This document shows positions 11,225 to 23,423 of a DNA stretch of 64,000 nucleotides, one piece after another. The stretch covers positions 2,046,001 to 2,110,000 of the forward strand of contig CAJQUN010000056.1 of the NCBI GenBank assembly GCA_907163345.1, written 5' to 3'. Position 1 is the stretch's first letter. The number at the start of each line of letters is the position of its first letter. The position numbers were made by a program, and so were the translations under genes. The notes beneath the pieces are model-generated. The model did no database searches, was not told the DNA's origin, and saw only the letters and a list, made by a program, of their open reading frames with translations. This stretch comes from Haberlea rhodopensis. Lineage: Eukaryota; Streptophyta; Magnoliopsida; Lamiales; Gesneriaceae.

Positions 11225-12360
11225 GCGAAGAAGTGTCCCACTTGTTTGTGAATCACCTTTAACGGTGATTTATACAATATAAAATATATTAAAATGAAAA
11301 GAAAAAATTAGATATACTTTTAAAATAAAGTCTTCTACAAAACATAAACCACATCGGTTCTCTCCGATTTAATGGGGTGGCAAAATTCTACAAACAAATC
11401 ATGGTAATCAAGTCTCATCACAACGAATCCTAAGAAACCAAAATTTTTCTATAGCTGTTTTGCACAATGGCATATTGCTCACGTTCGCTCCGAGTGTAAA
11501 ACTTCCAACGATCAAAATCACGAGGGACGTCATTCTCATTCTTAGTAATGTTTTATCCAATGCACTGAGTCCACAAATACATCCTAGAAATAAAATTGTT
11601 TTATGATTTCAAATTATGGACCCAATATAATACTATTAAATATTAATTAAAAATAATTTTATAGATAGGTGCATTTTTAAATGGACGAAAACTATCATAG
11701 AAAAGTATCACAGAAATAACTGAAAACTTTTCTACACATCCTACCACCTCGTGACATTCAAACCGCTTATATATGAATTGATTCAGCTGTTGGAATGGCA
11801 CGAGATGACAGGATGTGTAGAAGATTCTCCTATTATTTCTGTACTAATTTTCAAAAAGAGCTTCGTCATTGTTAAAAATAATGCATCTATAAATAAAATT
11901 ATTTGTAACTAATATTTAATAGTAGTACATTTTATCTATAACTTGAAATTATAAAACAAATTTTCAATCTCGGTAGTATATGATTGACCGATTGTAGTGG
12001 AAAAAGCACTGCTAAGAACGAGTTTTGCATTCCACGTAGTTTGATCGTAGGAAGTGTTACAATCGAAGCTCGGAACCGGCGTGATCCATATGTCATTGTA
12101 CAAAACAGTTATGGAAAATTTTTTAGCTTATTAGGATTCTTCGTGACGAGACTTGACCATCACGATTTTGTCTGTATAACTTTGGCAGCCAATTAAATCA
12201 GAAAATACCGATTTGGTATGTATTTTTTAAGAAGAATTTATTTTAATTTTTTGTCATATATCTGGTAGTTTCTTTTCATCTTAATCTATTTTAATGTTAT
12301 TTGTCGTATAAATTATCATTAAAGATGACTTACAAACGTAAATATTTGGATGACGCCAAC
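11225..12360. mobile_element. Long inverted repeat (Mutator-like or foldback), block A
   Basis: The left arm (about 11225-11700) and the right arm (about 11870-12360) are reverse complements over roughly 450 bp with scattered mismatches. For example, GATTTAATGG...GCCAAA on the left pairs with the complement of TTTGGCAGCCAATTAAATC (about 12180-12200) on the right, and ACTATTAAATATTA pairs with TAATATTTAATAGTA around 11630 and 11910. The loop is about 170 bp. No transposase frame is visible. Long terminal repeats of this kind are typical of Mutator-like or Foldback elements; target duplications were not resolved. Confidence 0.75.
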
Positions 12361-12371
12361 AACATGACCAG

Positions 12372-12620
12372 TAGGGGTGGGCGTTAGCTCTGGTTTTCTA
12401 GGTTCGTGTTTTTGTAACTTTTTTACTACCCGACACTACCCGAAATTTTTTGGATAGTGTCGAGTACCCAACCTTGGGAACCCGGAATTTGATATATATT
12501 TATATATATACGTCAGGGTACCCGAACCCGTGAAAACCCAGTAAAAAATTCTCCGAACCCGATTTGTTTTTTAAAATACAAGATACATACCTGATACCCG
12601 ATTAAAAATTCAAACCCCAA
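12372..12620. mobile_element. ACCCGA-rich MITE-like element, block A
   Basis: Starts TAGGGGTGGGCGTTA and ends near a degenerate complement (AAACCCCAAA). The interior is rich in ACCCGAA/GGGTACCC in both orientations. Matches 16900-17146 in block B, whose ends (GGGGTGAGCG and CGCCCACCGC) are better preserved. It is a non-coding repeat; the family is not assigned. Confidence 0.5.
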
Positions 12621-13719
12621 ATGGACAACTTCTTCACATGCTTTGTTATGCGTAATATAAAATTAATTTTTCTATTATTATTTATTATTCTTTTGAGATA
12701 CGGCGTTTGGAAGTTAATTTTTTAATCATGTCTTGTGAAAATGATGAAATAAAAATTATAATCGACTAGTATTAAGTTTGTGTTTGAAACTTCAATTAAA
12801 GTGACGAAGATCAATCTTCTTCTGCATGGTACATATATTCGAACTCATATTTTATTCTATTCTACATGTATTATTTTGTCATTTATTTTTATGTTAGCTT
12901 TGAGATTGTCTTGTTTGTGAAGGAATGGATTTTATTCATTAATTTTATTCATTACTATGTTATGTGATTAATTAGACATGATAAGTTATTTGCTTCCAAA
13001 TAATAGTCACAAGGACCGTGTTTCGGAAGATTGGGGCGTTATTGCTGCTATAATTCTACTTCTGTGAATCTATACACCGATGAGACAAGGTTTAGATATT
13101 TAATTGATATTTTTTCTAGCTTCCACCATATTGAGTCGTTGCAAGATATGCCTAGAAAATACTATGTCATGGAAATTGCATATTAGAAATAGACGGAGAA
13201 TCCCAGTTGGCAAATAAATATTTTGAATCTGGAGAGAATGACAATAATAGTAATTTTGACAATCTATTACTAAAAAGCAATAAATCATCATCACCCTTAA
13301 AGCAAACAATGGCTCGAAAAAGATGACACTTGTCACCTCTACCGTTCCATGCCTAGAAAGTCAGGCAGAAATATGGAGATGAAATAGAGTAGAGCCTCTC
13401 AACTTTTACGTGAACGAAATTCTTTTTGCTATTACTGGCCCAAAAAAATGAGGAACAAGATTAGTCTGTGTTTCAGTAACATTAACCTAAACATTCGGTT
13501 GAGAGTGGGAAATAACAACATACCAGGCATAATAAAGTTGACTATTGATGTTAAAGAGCCCAAAGAAGCAATCATGCAAGAGTTACCCTATTCAATCACA
13601 TGTATATACCACTGAAAATTTGATCAGTGACTATTTATAACATATACAGCTCAAACTCTTGTTTAGTTTCAAATAAACTTTCTCAAGTAAAAAAGTAAAG
13701 AAGAAAGAAAGTATCTTAC

Positions 13720-13783
13720 CCTCAATATGCCATGGGACCCTACAACGTGCGCAATGGACAATAACTAAAACTCTCCCTGGGTA
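13720..13783 (-). pseudogene. PMT methyltransferase later exon fragment
   Basis: The minus strand encodes HCARCRVPWHIEG followed by a GTAAG donor at 13719. This is the conserved block after the SAM-binding region of PMT24-27-like proteins. Lying downstream (in minus direction) of exons 1-2 at 14784-14322, it shows that a multi-exon copy once stood here. The upstream part of the exon has decayed. Confidence 0.75.
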
Positions 13784-14321
13784 TGGAAGTCTTTGTACCC
13801 ATATAAGCAGATATAGCAGAATTCCTCTTTCAAGTGAAAATTGAACTGAGCTTCAATCTCATCTTTTGGACAGAGTGACATGGTTAGCACATCCCTATCA
13901 AACAGAAAACCACTGAAGCTAGCAACTCACATCCAACATCCAAAATAACTCGGGTGCATTTTTCCCATGCAATGTCAGGCACAGACCACACTAGCCTACG
14001 AGCAAATGCTCATGTATAAACATGGATGTTACAAATAGGTATTGTCATTTTAGATATTCGCAAATTTGACAAGGTACTCTACAACTAGCATTACAGTATG
14101 TGAATAAGCCATGTTATTTATTTAATTTATATACTTTCAATAAATAGACAGTAAACATGGGAATATGGAAGGGTAAAGAAATAAAACAAGATTAATACTC
14201 TTGGCCAGTAAACCAGATTTAAATGCAGCCAATTTTCAGGTGTGCATTAGACTTTGCGTAAAGAAAAAAGATACACAGGTGAAGGTGAATTCCATGGATT
14301 TAGGCACCTTTGCCATCTTAC

Positions 14322-14784
14322 CATTTGAATCGATGTATGGAGAGCACCATGCTTAAACGGGAAGGTAAGGTACTACTCGCCACTAATTTTAACCCAATTC
14401 TGGTATCCTATAACTTCCGCAAGCTTGGTATGGAGTAGATTACTGTACCAAATCTGTAAAACAAACAATAGAAGATGTGATAAAAATAATGGAAAAAACA
14501 AATAAAAAACTATAAAATCTCTTTTTGAAATAATTTACCTTTTCCCAACTTGTAGGCCACTCAATTGGATGTCGATATCGCTCAGGAAGCGGAACAAGAC
14601 AAGTAGGAGGATTGTTGGGGTAGTGCCTCTCCCTGTGTTCATAGTGCTTCATGGATGGAAATTTCTTAATTACAGCTAAGCTAGCAAGCCATGGTATGTA
14701 ATCTGGCCCAGCTAGAGGTGTTGCTAAGTTTCCAACTACAGTTATTCTTATCCTCTGATTGGGAGGATTTTGTTTGGGCATCAT
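14322..14784 (-). pseudogene. PMT methyltransferase pseudogene exons (block B)
   Basis: Exon 1 piece (14784-14539) and exon 2 piece (14453-14322) mirror the block A copy, with a GTAAAT donor after WPTSWEK and a CAG acceptor before IWYSN. Exon 2 has the same in-frame TAG after GYQNWVK and the same loss of the GGGT loop as block A, so both defects predate the A/B duplication. With the HCARCRVPWHIEG exon at 13720-13783 it forms the remains of one minus-strand gene. Confidence 0.8.
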
Positions 14785-14937
14785 TCACATTCTTTTACTA
14801 TCGCTTGAGTTGAACAGGAAACATTTTGGGTTCTAGATTCATCCAAAATCTCTGACTCAGCTCCAGAAGGAAAAACCTCAAGGAGCACATCTTTTTTCTT
14901 GATGATACTTGATCTATTTCCTCATCCTTCTTGTAAA

Positions 14938-16868
14938 CCAATACGATACAAGTAAAATATATTAAGATGAAAACAAAATATCAAAGATATGACAAAATTA
15001 TAATAATTTTAAATTAAAGCCTCCTAAATATACATACCATATCGGTCCTTTCAGATCTAATCGACTGCCAAAGCTCTACAAACAAGTCATTATAATCAAA
15101 TCTCATTACGAAGAATCCCAAGAAACCAAAAAATTTGCAATGAGTTTTTTGAACAATGACATATCGGTCACATTCGCTCCAAACTTCGATGGAAAACTTC
15201 TAACGATCAAAAACAACTGGGGACGCCAAACTCGTTCTAATGAGTGTTTTTTCCACTGCACCCGGTCCATATATACAACGCAGATATAAAATTGTTTTAC
15301 AATTTTAAATTATAAAATAAAATACTATTAAAATATTAGTTATAAATAATTTTATACATATATGAACTTTGTTTTACAAGGACGAAACTCTGGTAGAAAA
15401 GTATCACGGAAATAACAGGAGAATTTTCTACACATCTACCACCTCGTGCCACTTTTTAACGAATTGATTCATTATCTTGAAACATATAAAAGAAGAGAAT
15501 TTTGTATAAGTATGTTTATACAAATTATAATTATTTTGTTCTTTCGCGTGGATTGTAGCAAATATTTTTAGCTTGTAAACCATATTTTTTTAATAAATTC
15601 AAAATAAACTGAATCTAATGTCGTTCTTTCTAAGTATATCATTCATTTTTTTTTAGCCCGATAAAAATTCGAATATATTAATAAAGTATATAGATGTTCA
15701 AAACATCGTCAATATTGAAAAAACTATGTCTCGAACGAGTCATGAATGCTGATTCATAAAAACCTATAAAAATCTCTATACATGTTATCGTTGCAACAAA
15801 AGTGCATCGCCCCCCTCCCCCACGTTTTTCTCTCTTAATCGGGATAGAAATCTGTCTAAAAGTGGAATGAGTTCATATCTATCCCAGAGTTGCTAAATAT
15901 ATTATTCTAGATGTGTCTGTAGCCTGTCAACAACAAATAAATATACACATCTCGAATAATATCTTAACAACTCTGGGAGGGATATGCGTTCATTCCACTT
16001 TTTAGACAAATATCTATCATCGGTAAGTGATAAAAAAACGTGGGGGAAATGCGCATTTGTTGCAACAATAACAAACGTAGAGGTGATTTATAGGATTTAG
16101 GCAATCAATGTGCCCGACAGGTCATAAACATATTTTTTCAATATTAATGATTTTTTAACAATATGTATAATTTACAATCGGATGTTCGTCGGACAAAAGA
16201 AGTGAAATGATATACTTGGAAAGAAAGGCATTAGAGTAAAGTTTATACTTGAATTTATTACAGAAATATGGTTTACAAGCTACCAATATATGCTACAATC
16301 CACGAGAAATAAATTACTCTCTCATTAATGTTCAAAATTTATGTTTAAATAAACAAGAATTTCTATTTTTATAGGATTCAAGATATTGAATCAATTCGTA
16401 TAAGCTGTTGGGCACGAGATGGCTTCGTCACTGTAAAAAAATTATATGCATCTCTGTATAAAATTACTGTAACTAATATTTAATATTAGTATATTGTATC
16501 TATAATTTGAAATTCTGTAGTGGAAAAAGCACTTCTAAGAACGAATTTAGCATCCCACGTGGTTTGATCGTTGGAGGTGTTACATTGAAGCTCGGAGCGG
16601 GCGTGATCAATATGTCATTGTGCGAAACAATCATGGAAAAAATTTTGGCTTCTTAGGATTCGGCGTGATGAGACTTGACTATAACGATTTGTTTGTATAA
16701 TTTTGGCAACCAATTAATTCAGAAAAGACCGATTCGGTATGTACTTTTTAAGAAGAATTTATTTCAAAATTATTATAACTTTTTGTCGTATCTTTATTAT
16801 TTTTTCATCTTAATAGATTTTAATGTTAGTTGTCGTATAAATTATCATGAAAGGTGATTAACAATCAT
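14938..16868. mobile_element. Long inverted repeat, block B copy
   Basis: Left arm about 14938-15440 and right arm about 16400-16868, homologous to the block A arms, for example CTAATATTTAATA near 16475 pairing with the complementary stretch near 15320-15345. The loop is enlarged by a second inverted-repeat insertion. Confidence 0.7.
15480..16375. mobile_element. Foldback element nested in block B inverted repeat
   Basis: Its halves are complementary. GTGGATTGTAGCA...AGCTTGTAAACCATA (15549-15590) pairs with TATGGTTTACAAGCT...TGCTACAATCCAC (16265-16305). Nearer the centre, AAAAGTGGAATGAG (about 15860) pairs with CATTCCACTTTTTAGAC (about 15995). It is absent from block A, so it inserted after the duplication. 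No coding capacity. Confidence 0.7.
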
Positions 16869-16899
16869 AAATATTCGGATGCAACAGAACCATATAATG

Positions 16900-17146
16900 T
16901 AGGGGTGAGCGTCAGGTCGGGTTTTTTGGGTTTGAGTATTGGGGTAGGGTACCCAAAAATTTGGTTACCCGACTTTGGGTACCCGAAATTTTTAACATAT
17001 ATTTTTATATACATAAGTAAGGTACCCGAACCCAATCGGGTGGGTAGTAGTTTTAAAACCCAGCAAAAATTATTTAGCCAAATCCGATTTTTTTTAAATA
17101 GCCAACCCGTTCGGCTCTGTACCTGATACACGATTTAAAACGCCCA
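16900..17146. mobile_element. ACCCGA-rich MITE-like element, block B
   Basis: Ends GGGGTGAGCG and CGCCCACCGC are nearly complementary. The interior repeats GGGTACCC, ACCCGA and complements. Same position as 12372-12620 in block A, so it predates the duplication. Confidence 0.5.
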
Positions 17147-18004
17147 CCGCAAATGTCAAGGGGACAACTTCTTTATGTGCTTTGGAAGTTAAATTTTATC
17201 ATGTTTTATGATAATGATGAAATTACAATTCTAGTTGAGCAGTATTAAGTTTTGTGTTTGGAACTTCAATGAAAGTGACGAAGATCCATATTCTTGCGCA
17301 TGGTGCAAATATATTCGAACTTATACTTTAATCTATTCTACATGTATTCTTTTGTCATTGATATTTTTATATGTTAGCTTTGAGATTGCCTTGTTTGCGA
17401 AGGAATAGATTCTATTCATTACTATGTTATGTGATTAATCGGACATGATAAGTTATTTGCTTCGACATATTAGTCACAGGGACAGTGTTTCGGAAGAATA
17501 GGGTGTTATTGTTGCTATGATCCTACTGCTGTGAATCTTTACTCCGATGAGACATTGTTAGATATTTGATTGATATTCTTTCTAGCTTCCACCATATTTA
17601 GTTGTTGCAAGATACGCATAGAAAAAATACTATCTCATGGAAATTGCATATTGAATAAAAAATGGAGAATCTCTGTTGGCAAATAAAGATTTTGAATCTG
17701 GAGAGAATGACGCTAATTAATTTTGACAATCTATTTCTAAAAAAACAAGAACGCATCATCACATTTAAAGCAAACAATGGCTCGAAAAAGATTACACTCC
17801 ACCTCTACCGTTCCATGCCAGAAAGTCATGCAATAATATGGAGCTAACATAGAGTAGAGCTTCTCAACTTTTACGTGAATGAAATTATTTTGCTATTATT
17901 GGCCCAAAAATATGAGGAACAAAATTAGTATGTGTAGTATTGTGTACTACAAAATCTGAGCTGCAAAAATGCTAATAATAATGTCTTACCTTTTTTTTTT
18001 ATTA

Positions 18005-18120
18005 TAGAAGTTTATCGCCAATTTCGCGTATTTTGTGACCTAGTCAATGTAGTTGACATCCACTAATTGTATCATTCCACACTTCTCATGCAAACAAGGA
18101 TCCATATATTCAACACACAT
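18005..18120 (-). pseudogene. Possible cystatin-like exon, decayed
   Basis: After an acceptor (TTTGTTGACAG) the minus strand encodes VDVNYID, a stop, then YAKLAINFYN. It resembles 19734-19916, which has the same acceptor sequence, so the two exons are paralogous. The AKLA-x-x-FxN pattern resembles the helix of plant cystatin/monellin-fold proteins, but the inhibitory QxVxG motif is not seen. The assignment is tentative; the in-frame stop makes it a pseudo-exon. Confidence 0.35.
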
Positions 18121-18125
18121 CTGTC

Positions 18126-19733
18126 AACAAATTTAAACAAAGTTCAGTTTCCGACGTTCAATGGTTTGATTTTATTTTTTTTAAATTTTTATAATCACTC
18201 ACTATTCCACAATTTAATATTTTTTTCACTTTGATCAAATCTCAATAACGAGACAACTATCGTTTAAAAATGAAATCACTTTTGCGCCTCAAAAATTGTA
18301 ATCATATCATCATTTTCATTTCCAATGTTATCGTTATCACACCAAACATTTAGCATGATCTAAATTCTATTCAATCAAAAATTGATCATGTATGCCAACA
18401 AGCACATGATTTAATACCGTAAAAAATAGTGTCACTTGGTTTTAAAATATTTCAGATCGACTAACTATACAAAAAATGATGAATACTTTTCCCCTTGAAG
18501 TTGTATAATACCAGATTAATTGAAATTATATTGAATGCTTTGCAAAGACCCAATTCTTAATCCTAATAATTATAGTTTTCATTGTTAATTTATTGGGTTT
18601 GATCCATCATCAACCAGATACTAGTCCTATGCATTGAAAAAAGTTGAGAACGGTTCTATCAAACATAAGAAAGAGCTTCGCATATATTTAAACAATGTAG
18701 AACTAAAAGGATAAGCAGGATAAAATCAGTCCTAAATTTCACAATGTTGAAACTAGCAAATGACATTTAAATATAATGTATCATAACCATTCACTACTAA
18801 TTCTTACCTCTAGGCGAGACAAGAATTACACCAACAGAACGAGGAGCAGAGTCATCTCCAAGATCATTTTTACTTCACGTTTGACAGAAAAAGCTAGCAA
18901 GGAAATGTTGAACAATCATGAACCTAATCTCAAAAATATAAACATATTTCAATTAAAAGAGGACTTTCAGAACCACGTTACAACATACAACTATAAAATA
19001 AAAAATACGTGTAAAAAGAAACATTTCTTAAACATTTAGTCATATGTTATTAATAAACAATGGCAAGGAGTCATGACGCTTTGATCATTCTGACATCACA
19101 ATCCTCAATAATATTTGAAAGCAAAGAAAGTAAAACTTTATGATTATGAGGTTCAATTAATCACATATCTCATTAATGAACAGAACAATTAGATGCCCAA
19201 AAAACTAAGACAATCTTAAAATTAGAGCATACAGATACTCCGTCAATGGCACATGAGCACAGAAACACGTTAAAACATAATTATGGATATACTTGTATCA
19301 TGTGTCAGATGGCTGATCTTTCATCACTTTCACCTAGTTAATGGACATAATCATCCACCTGGTCAACCGGAATTGAAATTTCACCATCATACTAAAGATA
19401 AAACAAATATCAACATCCAAACTTCTTAGTCAACAAGAAGTAAATAATGATAAAAAGAACAACATTTGACGACACAATTGCATTTCTCTTCCGCCTATTT
19501 GGAATCTTCTTTAAATTTTACATCTTATGGCTATGACATATGTGTCATACTTTGTTCTATGTTTTACTCAAGCTCAGACTATAGCAACACATTGCCACCA
19601 GCCGGAAACTTGAGAAAAAAATTCAAGCATTTACTTAAAAGCACCCTGACCAAAACATCAAACTCCATTTGGCGGGCTACATTAGAACTTGCTTACCAGT
19701 ATGCACCGTATCATTACCTCCTTGTTTTAAATA
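18126..19733. other. Intergenic, nothing recognised
   Basis: AT-rich DNA without a supported gene or clear repeat. A plus-strand open stretch at 18776-19039 has no domain or splice context that I recognise. Confidence 0.45.
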
Positions 19734-20214
19734 TTATCTTCCCCATTTCATATCTTGTGGCCGTGGATGAATTGTCTTAACTTTTTTCCTATTATGGAAG
19801 TCCAAGGCTAGTTTTGCCCAATAGTTGACATTAAATACGTTGTCAATGTTCACATATGTTCTGGCTCCACCGACATCAAGTTCACGTTGGTCATACTCAT
19901 GATAGTCATTATACATCTGTCAACAAATTTTGTTTGAAAAAAATGTGTCCGGAAAAATGGTGTTAGATACGTTTAATAAGACATACAATTCCCAATTAAC
20001 AAGCCCAAAATGTTAGATTCAATACAAGAGTCTATAAATTGTGGGTCAAAAGAATAACACAGAAATTTGCAGCAAAGCTTTAATTCCCCAAATTTGTGTT
20101 TCTTGTCTGCAAGGAAAAAATGTATAAGATCCAAAGGATCGAGTCATATGGTGTAAAAAGGATGAAATTATGTACCTCACGAAGCAGCTGTATGTTTTCC
20201 ATGAGATGAAAGCC
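19734..20214 (-). CDS. Two-exon fragment, possible cystatin-like protein
   Basis: Exon 20214-20176 lies between an acceptor (TGTGTAG) and a donor (GTACAT). It joins in phase to exon 19916-19734, which follows the acceptor TTTGTTGACAG and ends at a stop. The second exon encodes YNDYHEYDQRELDVGGART, then NVNYWAKLALDFHN and a short basic tail. The AKLALDFHN stretch resembles the N-terminal helix of plant cystatin/monellin-fold proteins, which continue with a QxVxG loop not visible here. The paralogous exon at 18005-18120 supports an exon that once evolved as coding. Start and upstream exons are unknown; the GC-rich patch at 20868-21560 could hold them. Function is unproven and it may be a pseudogene. 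Confidence 0.35.
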
Positions 20215-20867
20215 CTACACAAATTAGTATCACAATTCAATTGAATCCGATTGCAACTCCCAATTAACGAGTACAAAATGTTAGACAATTCAACATTCTG
20301 TAAATTGTGGGTCAAAAATAATAATATAGAAATTTGCAGTAAAGTTTTATTATAGTGATATTTCGGTCGGCACTATGGACAGAGTTATGGCTTCACATAT
20401 TAATGGCACTTTGATTCCAGTCCTTAAGGAAACTGGGGCCCTCTGCCTCTCAAAACATTAAGGCTTTCGATAACATCTTTAAAAACAAACTGACAAGTTT
20501 ATAAAGCTTATTATAGTGATATTTCGGTGATTCCTTTGTCCATACTTTAGCTCTTCCGGGCTTACTTGCCTCCATTTGCCCTCAAAATCTGTTCAGAGCC
20601 TGGATTTTTTGAAACTCACAGATTTATCAATGCAAACCCAATTCACATTTGCTCACTACCAACTCAAACAGGATCAATTTCAGTAATCTGCTTCGGAGGT
20701 TAGCAAGTATTTAATGGTTCTTGGTAAGAGTTAAAAGAGCTTACAAATCTTCCGAAAAAACCTGAAAACTCGAGGATAAAACACAATACGGCAAAAAATA
20801 TGCATACCCGAGAAGAAGGGAAACATTCAGAAAACTGAAAGTACAACCTCCACATTGAATTCATCAG

Positions 20868-21560
20868 TTAGTCCCTACACACACAAACAGCCTGATTTGA
20901 ATGTGGGAAAGCGCTGGAGCTTTGAGAGGATTGAAGCGAGTGGAAAGTAGTGGAAAAGAGGAATATTCTTATTCCTCCACTTACTGAGTTCGCGAAACCA
21001 GCTTGCCGACTGCATTCCAGCGGGGCCCAGGTACATTTAGGGTTTGGAAACTCCAGGGTCGGAACCCTGGTCGCGGAAAAACATTCCCGAACACCACTGG
21101 CTCCGCTGCCGACAGGGTACTTCGACAAACGACGAATTCCAAGCCGGCGCATAACATTCAGCGAGTCGCGCATCTCGCCCACCGCATCGCCGAACACACT
21201 GAAGCAGTCCCGCGAGTCGGACCCATAGTCCCCGCATCTGGTCGGCAGCGAACAAGATGTAGAGCTAGGGTTTCATTGGCGGTTATTGGATTAGCGGCGA
21301 ACAAGGCGGTGGAGCTAGGGTTCTGTCGTGAGCTAGCAATGGCCGCTAAGGAACATCCGCCGAGAAAGCTCCGGCCTAGAAGAAGCCGAAAGCCAGGAAG
21401 AAACCCCACAACAGAAGGAGGAGCCGGAACCGCCGGAGACAAGAAGAAGAAGCGAATGACGAAGAGATGGTGTTTTGAGAACTGAATGGAGAAGGAAGTA
21501 CTTACTAGTAGTGGGAAATGGCCGTATAAAGCTGTTCTTTTTTGGCCGTATAAAGCTGTT
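20868..21560 (-). other. GC-rich, gene-leader-like patch, function unknown
   Basis: This 0.7-kb stretch is much richer in GC and CpG than its surroundings. On the minus strand it contains AACCCTAGCTC-type leader sequence twice and a 109-codon open frame (21197-20868) ending near a possible donor. On the plus strand a 160-codon frame (21003-21485) is also open. Neither protein is recognised and the frames overlap, so at most one is real. It may be the 5' end of the minus-strand gene fragment at 19734-20214. Confidence 0.3.
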
Positions 21561-22255
21561 TTCCACTGAACTATTCTCATTTATTCCTGACACTGCATTC
21601 TGCACCACTCAAAATCTAATTATTATTTAAATATTTTATTTGAACAACGTTTGACTGAATAAAAAAAATAAGAAATAAGATAAACTTGTGTGTTTTTTTT
21701 AGAAACAGACGTTACTATCTTATGGGATATTGTCTCATATGATATATTCAATAATTTATTGGGAATATTCATAATGATATTAGGTGAGAATATTATCAAT
21801 TAATGGTTAAATATACCACATGAAGTAGGTAAGAATATTTCACTTTTTCCCATATAAAGTTGTGTTCTCGTTTTTTGCAGTATAAAACTGTTTTATTTTT
21901 CCTAATCTTATTTATTCCTGACACTGCGCACTGCACCAATTGCAAAACCGTGAATTCATTAATCAATATAAAGCCTCAACAATTATAATATCATGAATAT
22001 AAATAGGGTAATTTGACAATCCACATGTTGTAACGAAAGTAATCTTAGCTAATAGGTGCGCTATGTTATTGCCACTTCGACGAACCAACTATATCTTTGC
22101 AACCTTAAAGCCTCGTAACAATCTTTGAATATCAGAAATAATGCGATCGATGAATGATAAATTTTCAGATGTAAAATTAATGCTTGGATGACGTTAACAC
22201 AGTCACTTTCAAGAATAATGTGTTTCAAATTATTTAAATGTTTTATATATGAACA
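21561..22255. other. Intergenic with a local duplication
   Basis: CGTATAAAGCTGTT occurs twice at 21512-21565. A related stretch with GTATAAAACTGTT, then TTATTCCTGACACTGC, recurs at 21880-21930, so a segment of about 90 bp ending near 21605 was copied about 350 bp away. No gene seen. Confidence 0.5.
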
Positions 22256-23343
22256 ATTTGACCAAATAAAAAAAATTTAAAAAGGAAAAAACTCAAAATG
22301 GTGATAAACTTGGGGTTTTTAAAATGAATAAGCTAAATAAAAAAAATTTAACAAAATAACCTAAAATATTAGGGTTTGTTAAACTAACACAAGTTGCCAA
22401 TCTAGTTGGCAATTTTAAATAAAGATGCGACTTCTTTTAAAAAAATTTGATTTATACATGTGCTCTACTTTGTAGTACTGTCGTGGTTGGGTATTTTGAT
22501 TCCTTGTTAGTTTTTGTATGCTCAAGTACATTTACTTCCCTCGATGATATGAAAGACCAGAAAAAAGAGAAGAAAAAAGGAAAAGAAAATGAGCTCGATC
22601 AAACAGAATGAGATGTGTTTTCTTCTCAATCACAACAAATCTCTGCCAAAAGAGAAGAATGAGAATGGATCAAAAGCTTCTAAGAAAACATAAACCACGC
22701 ATAATTTTTATGCTTATAACAATCATACAAAGACTATAACACCATATCTCATCAACATTGAACTAGAAAAATAATATTTGCACCCAACACTCAACTTCCC
22801 TGTAATCTTTCTGTCATAATAAACCAAGTAATCGAACTTTATGTAACAGGTTCTTTAAATTCACCTCGAATTTCCATCTTGGTCGAGTGTGTAGTTGGTG
22901 ACAGAATCGGGCAAGAACCAACTGGGGAAGCTGTTTTTGGTAGGATTTCACACACTCTTGGTATGGGATTTGGAGTAGATGAAGAACAGAGGATTGAGAT
23001 ATTGGAAATGAAGAACAGAAGACTTTTTGGACTCCGAACACCATACGAATAAATCAATTTTTTAAAGAAGTCCCCAACTCCAAAATATATATTTTTCTAG
23101 TTGGCGACATCCGAAAAATTGGTTTTTTTAAAAAAGAAGTCACCAACTGAGTTGGTGTCTTCAATTGAAGTCGTTAATCCAGTTGACGTCTTTGGTTAGT
23201 TTAAGAAACCCCTTTAGGTTATTTTATTAAAATGTTTTTTAATTTAGGTTATTTATTTTTAAAAAAAATCGATAAACTTGTGTTGAGATTGTGGTCTCCC
23301 GGTTATTAAAAATGATATTTTGTTTGGTCAAATACTTGACCAA
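22256..23343. mobile_element. Inverted-repeat DNA element, about 1.1 kb
   Basis: The ends carry TTTGACCAAATA (about 22258) and its complement (about 23328). They continue as imperfect complementary arms of 150-300 bp containing GATAAACTTG...AAATAACCTAAA on the left and the complement of TTTAGGTTATTT...ATAAACTTGTG on the right. Both arms repeat an AGTTGG(C/T) motif. The interior (22560-23040) is unrelated and holds a purine-rich stretch and a 76-codon minus-strand frame with no domain. This is probably a non-autonomous Mutator-like element, possibly carrying captured sequence. Confidence 0.55.
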
Positions 23344-23423
23344 AAAAATCTGAACTTTTTTTATAAAAAAAAAGTTTACTCATTCACTCCCAATTTATGA
23401 TAAGCAAGACTCCCGGAATAGTA

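Larger units (their letters stand above)
9505..13475. repeat. Block A of a 4-kb direct duplication
   Basis: Block A matches 13785-17940 (block B) in the same orientation and order: PMT exon fragments, a long inverted repeat, a pair of stretches rich in ACCCGA/GGGTACCC, and a tail ending with GGCCCAAAAA and TGAGGAACAA (about 13438-13458 versus 17902-17922). Divergence is considerable, with many substitutions and indels, so the duplication is old. Block A has extra tandem copies of a 248-bp unit; block B has an extra element of about 0.9 kb inside the inverted repeat. Confidence 0.8.
13785..17940. repeat. Block B of a 4-kb direct duplication
   Basis: Second copy of block A. It has one copy of the 248-bp PMT unit instead of three and carries an extra inverted-repeat element at about 15480-16375. 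The preserved order of parts in direct orientation argues for segmental duplication rather than two independent transposon insertions. Confidence 0.8.

Noticed and set aside
21003..21485. 160-codon plus-strand frame in the GC-rich patch
   Set aside because: Overlaps competing minus-strand frames, is basic and low in complexity, and matches no family; kept only as an unexplained GC-rich patch.
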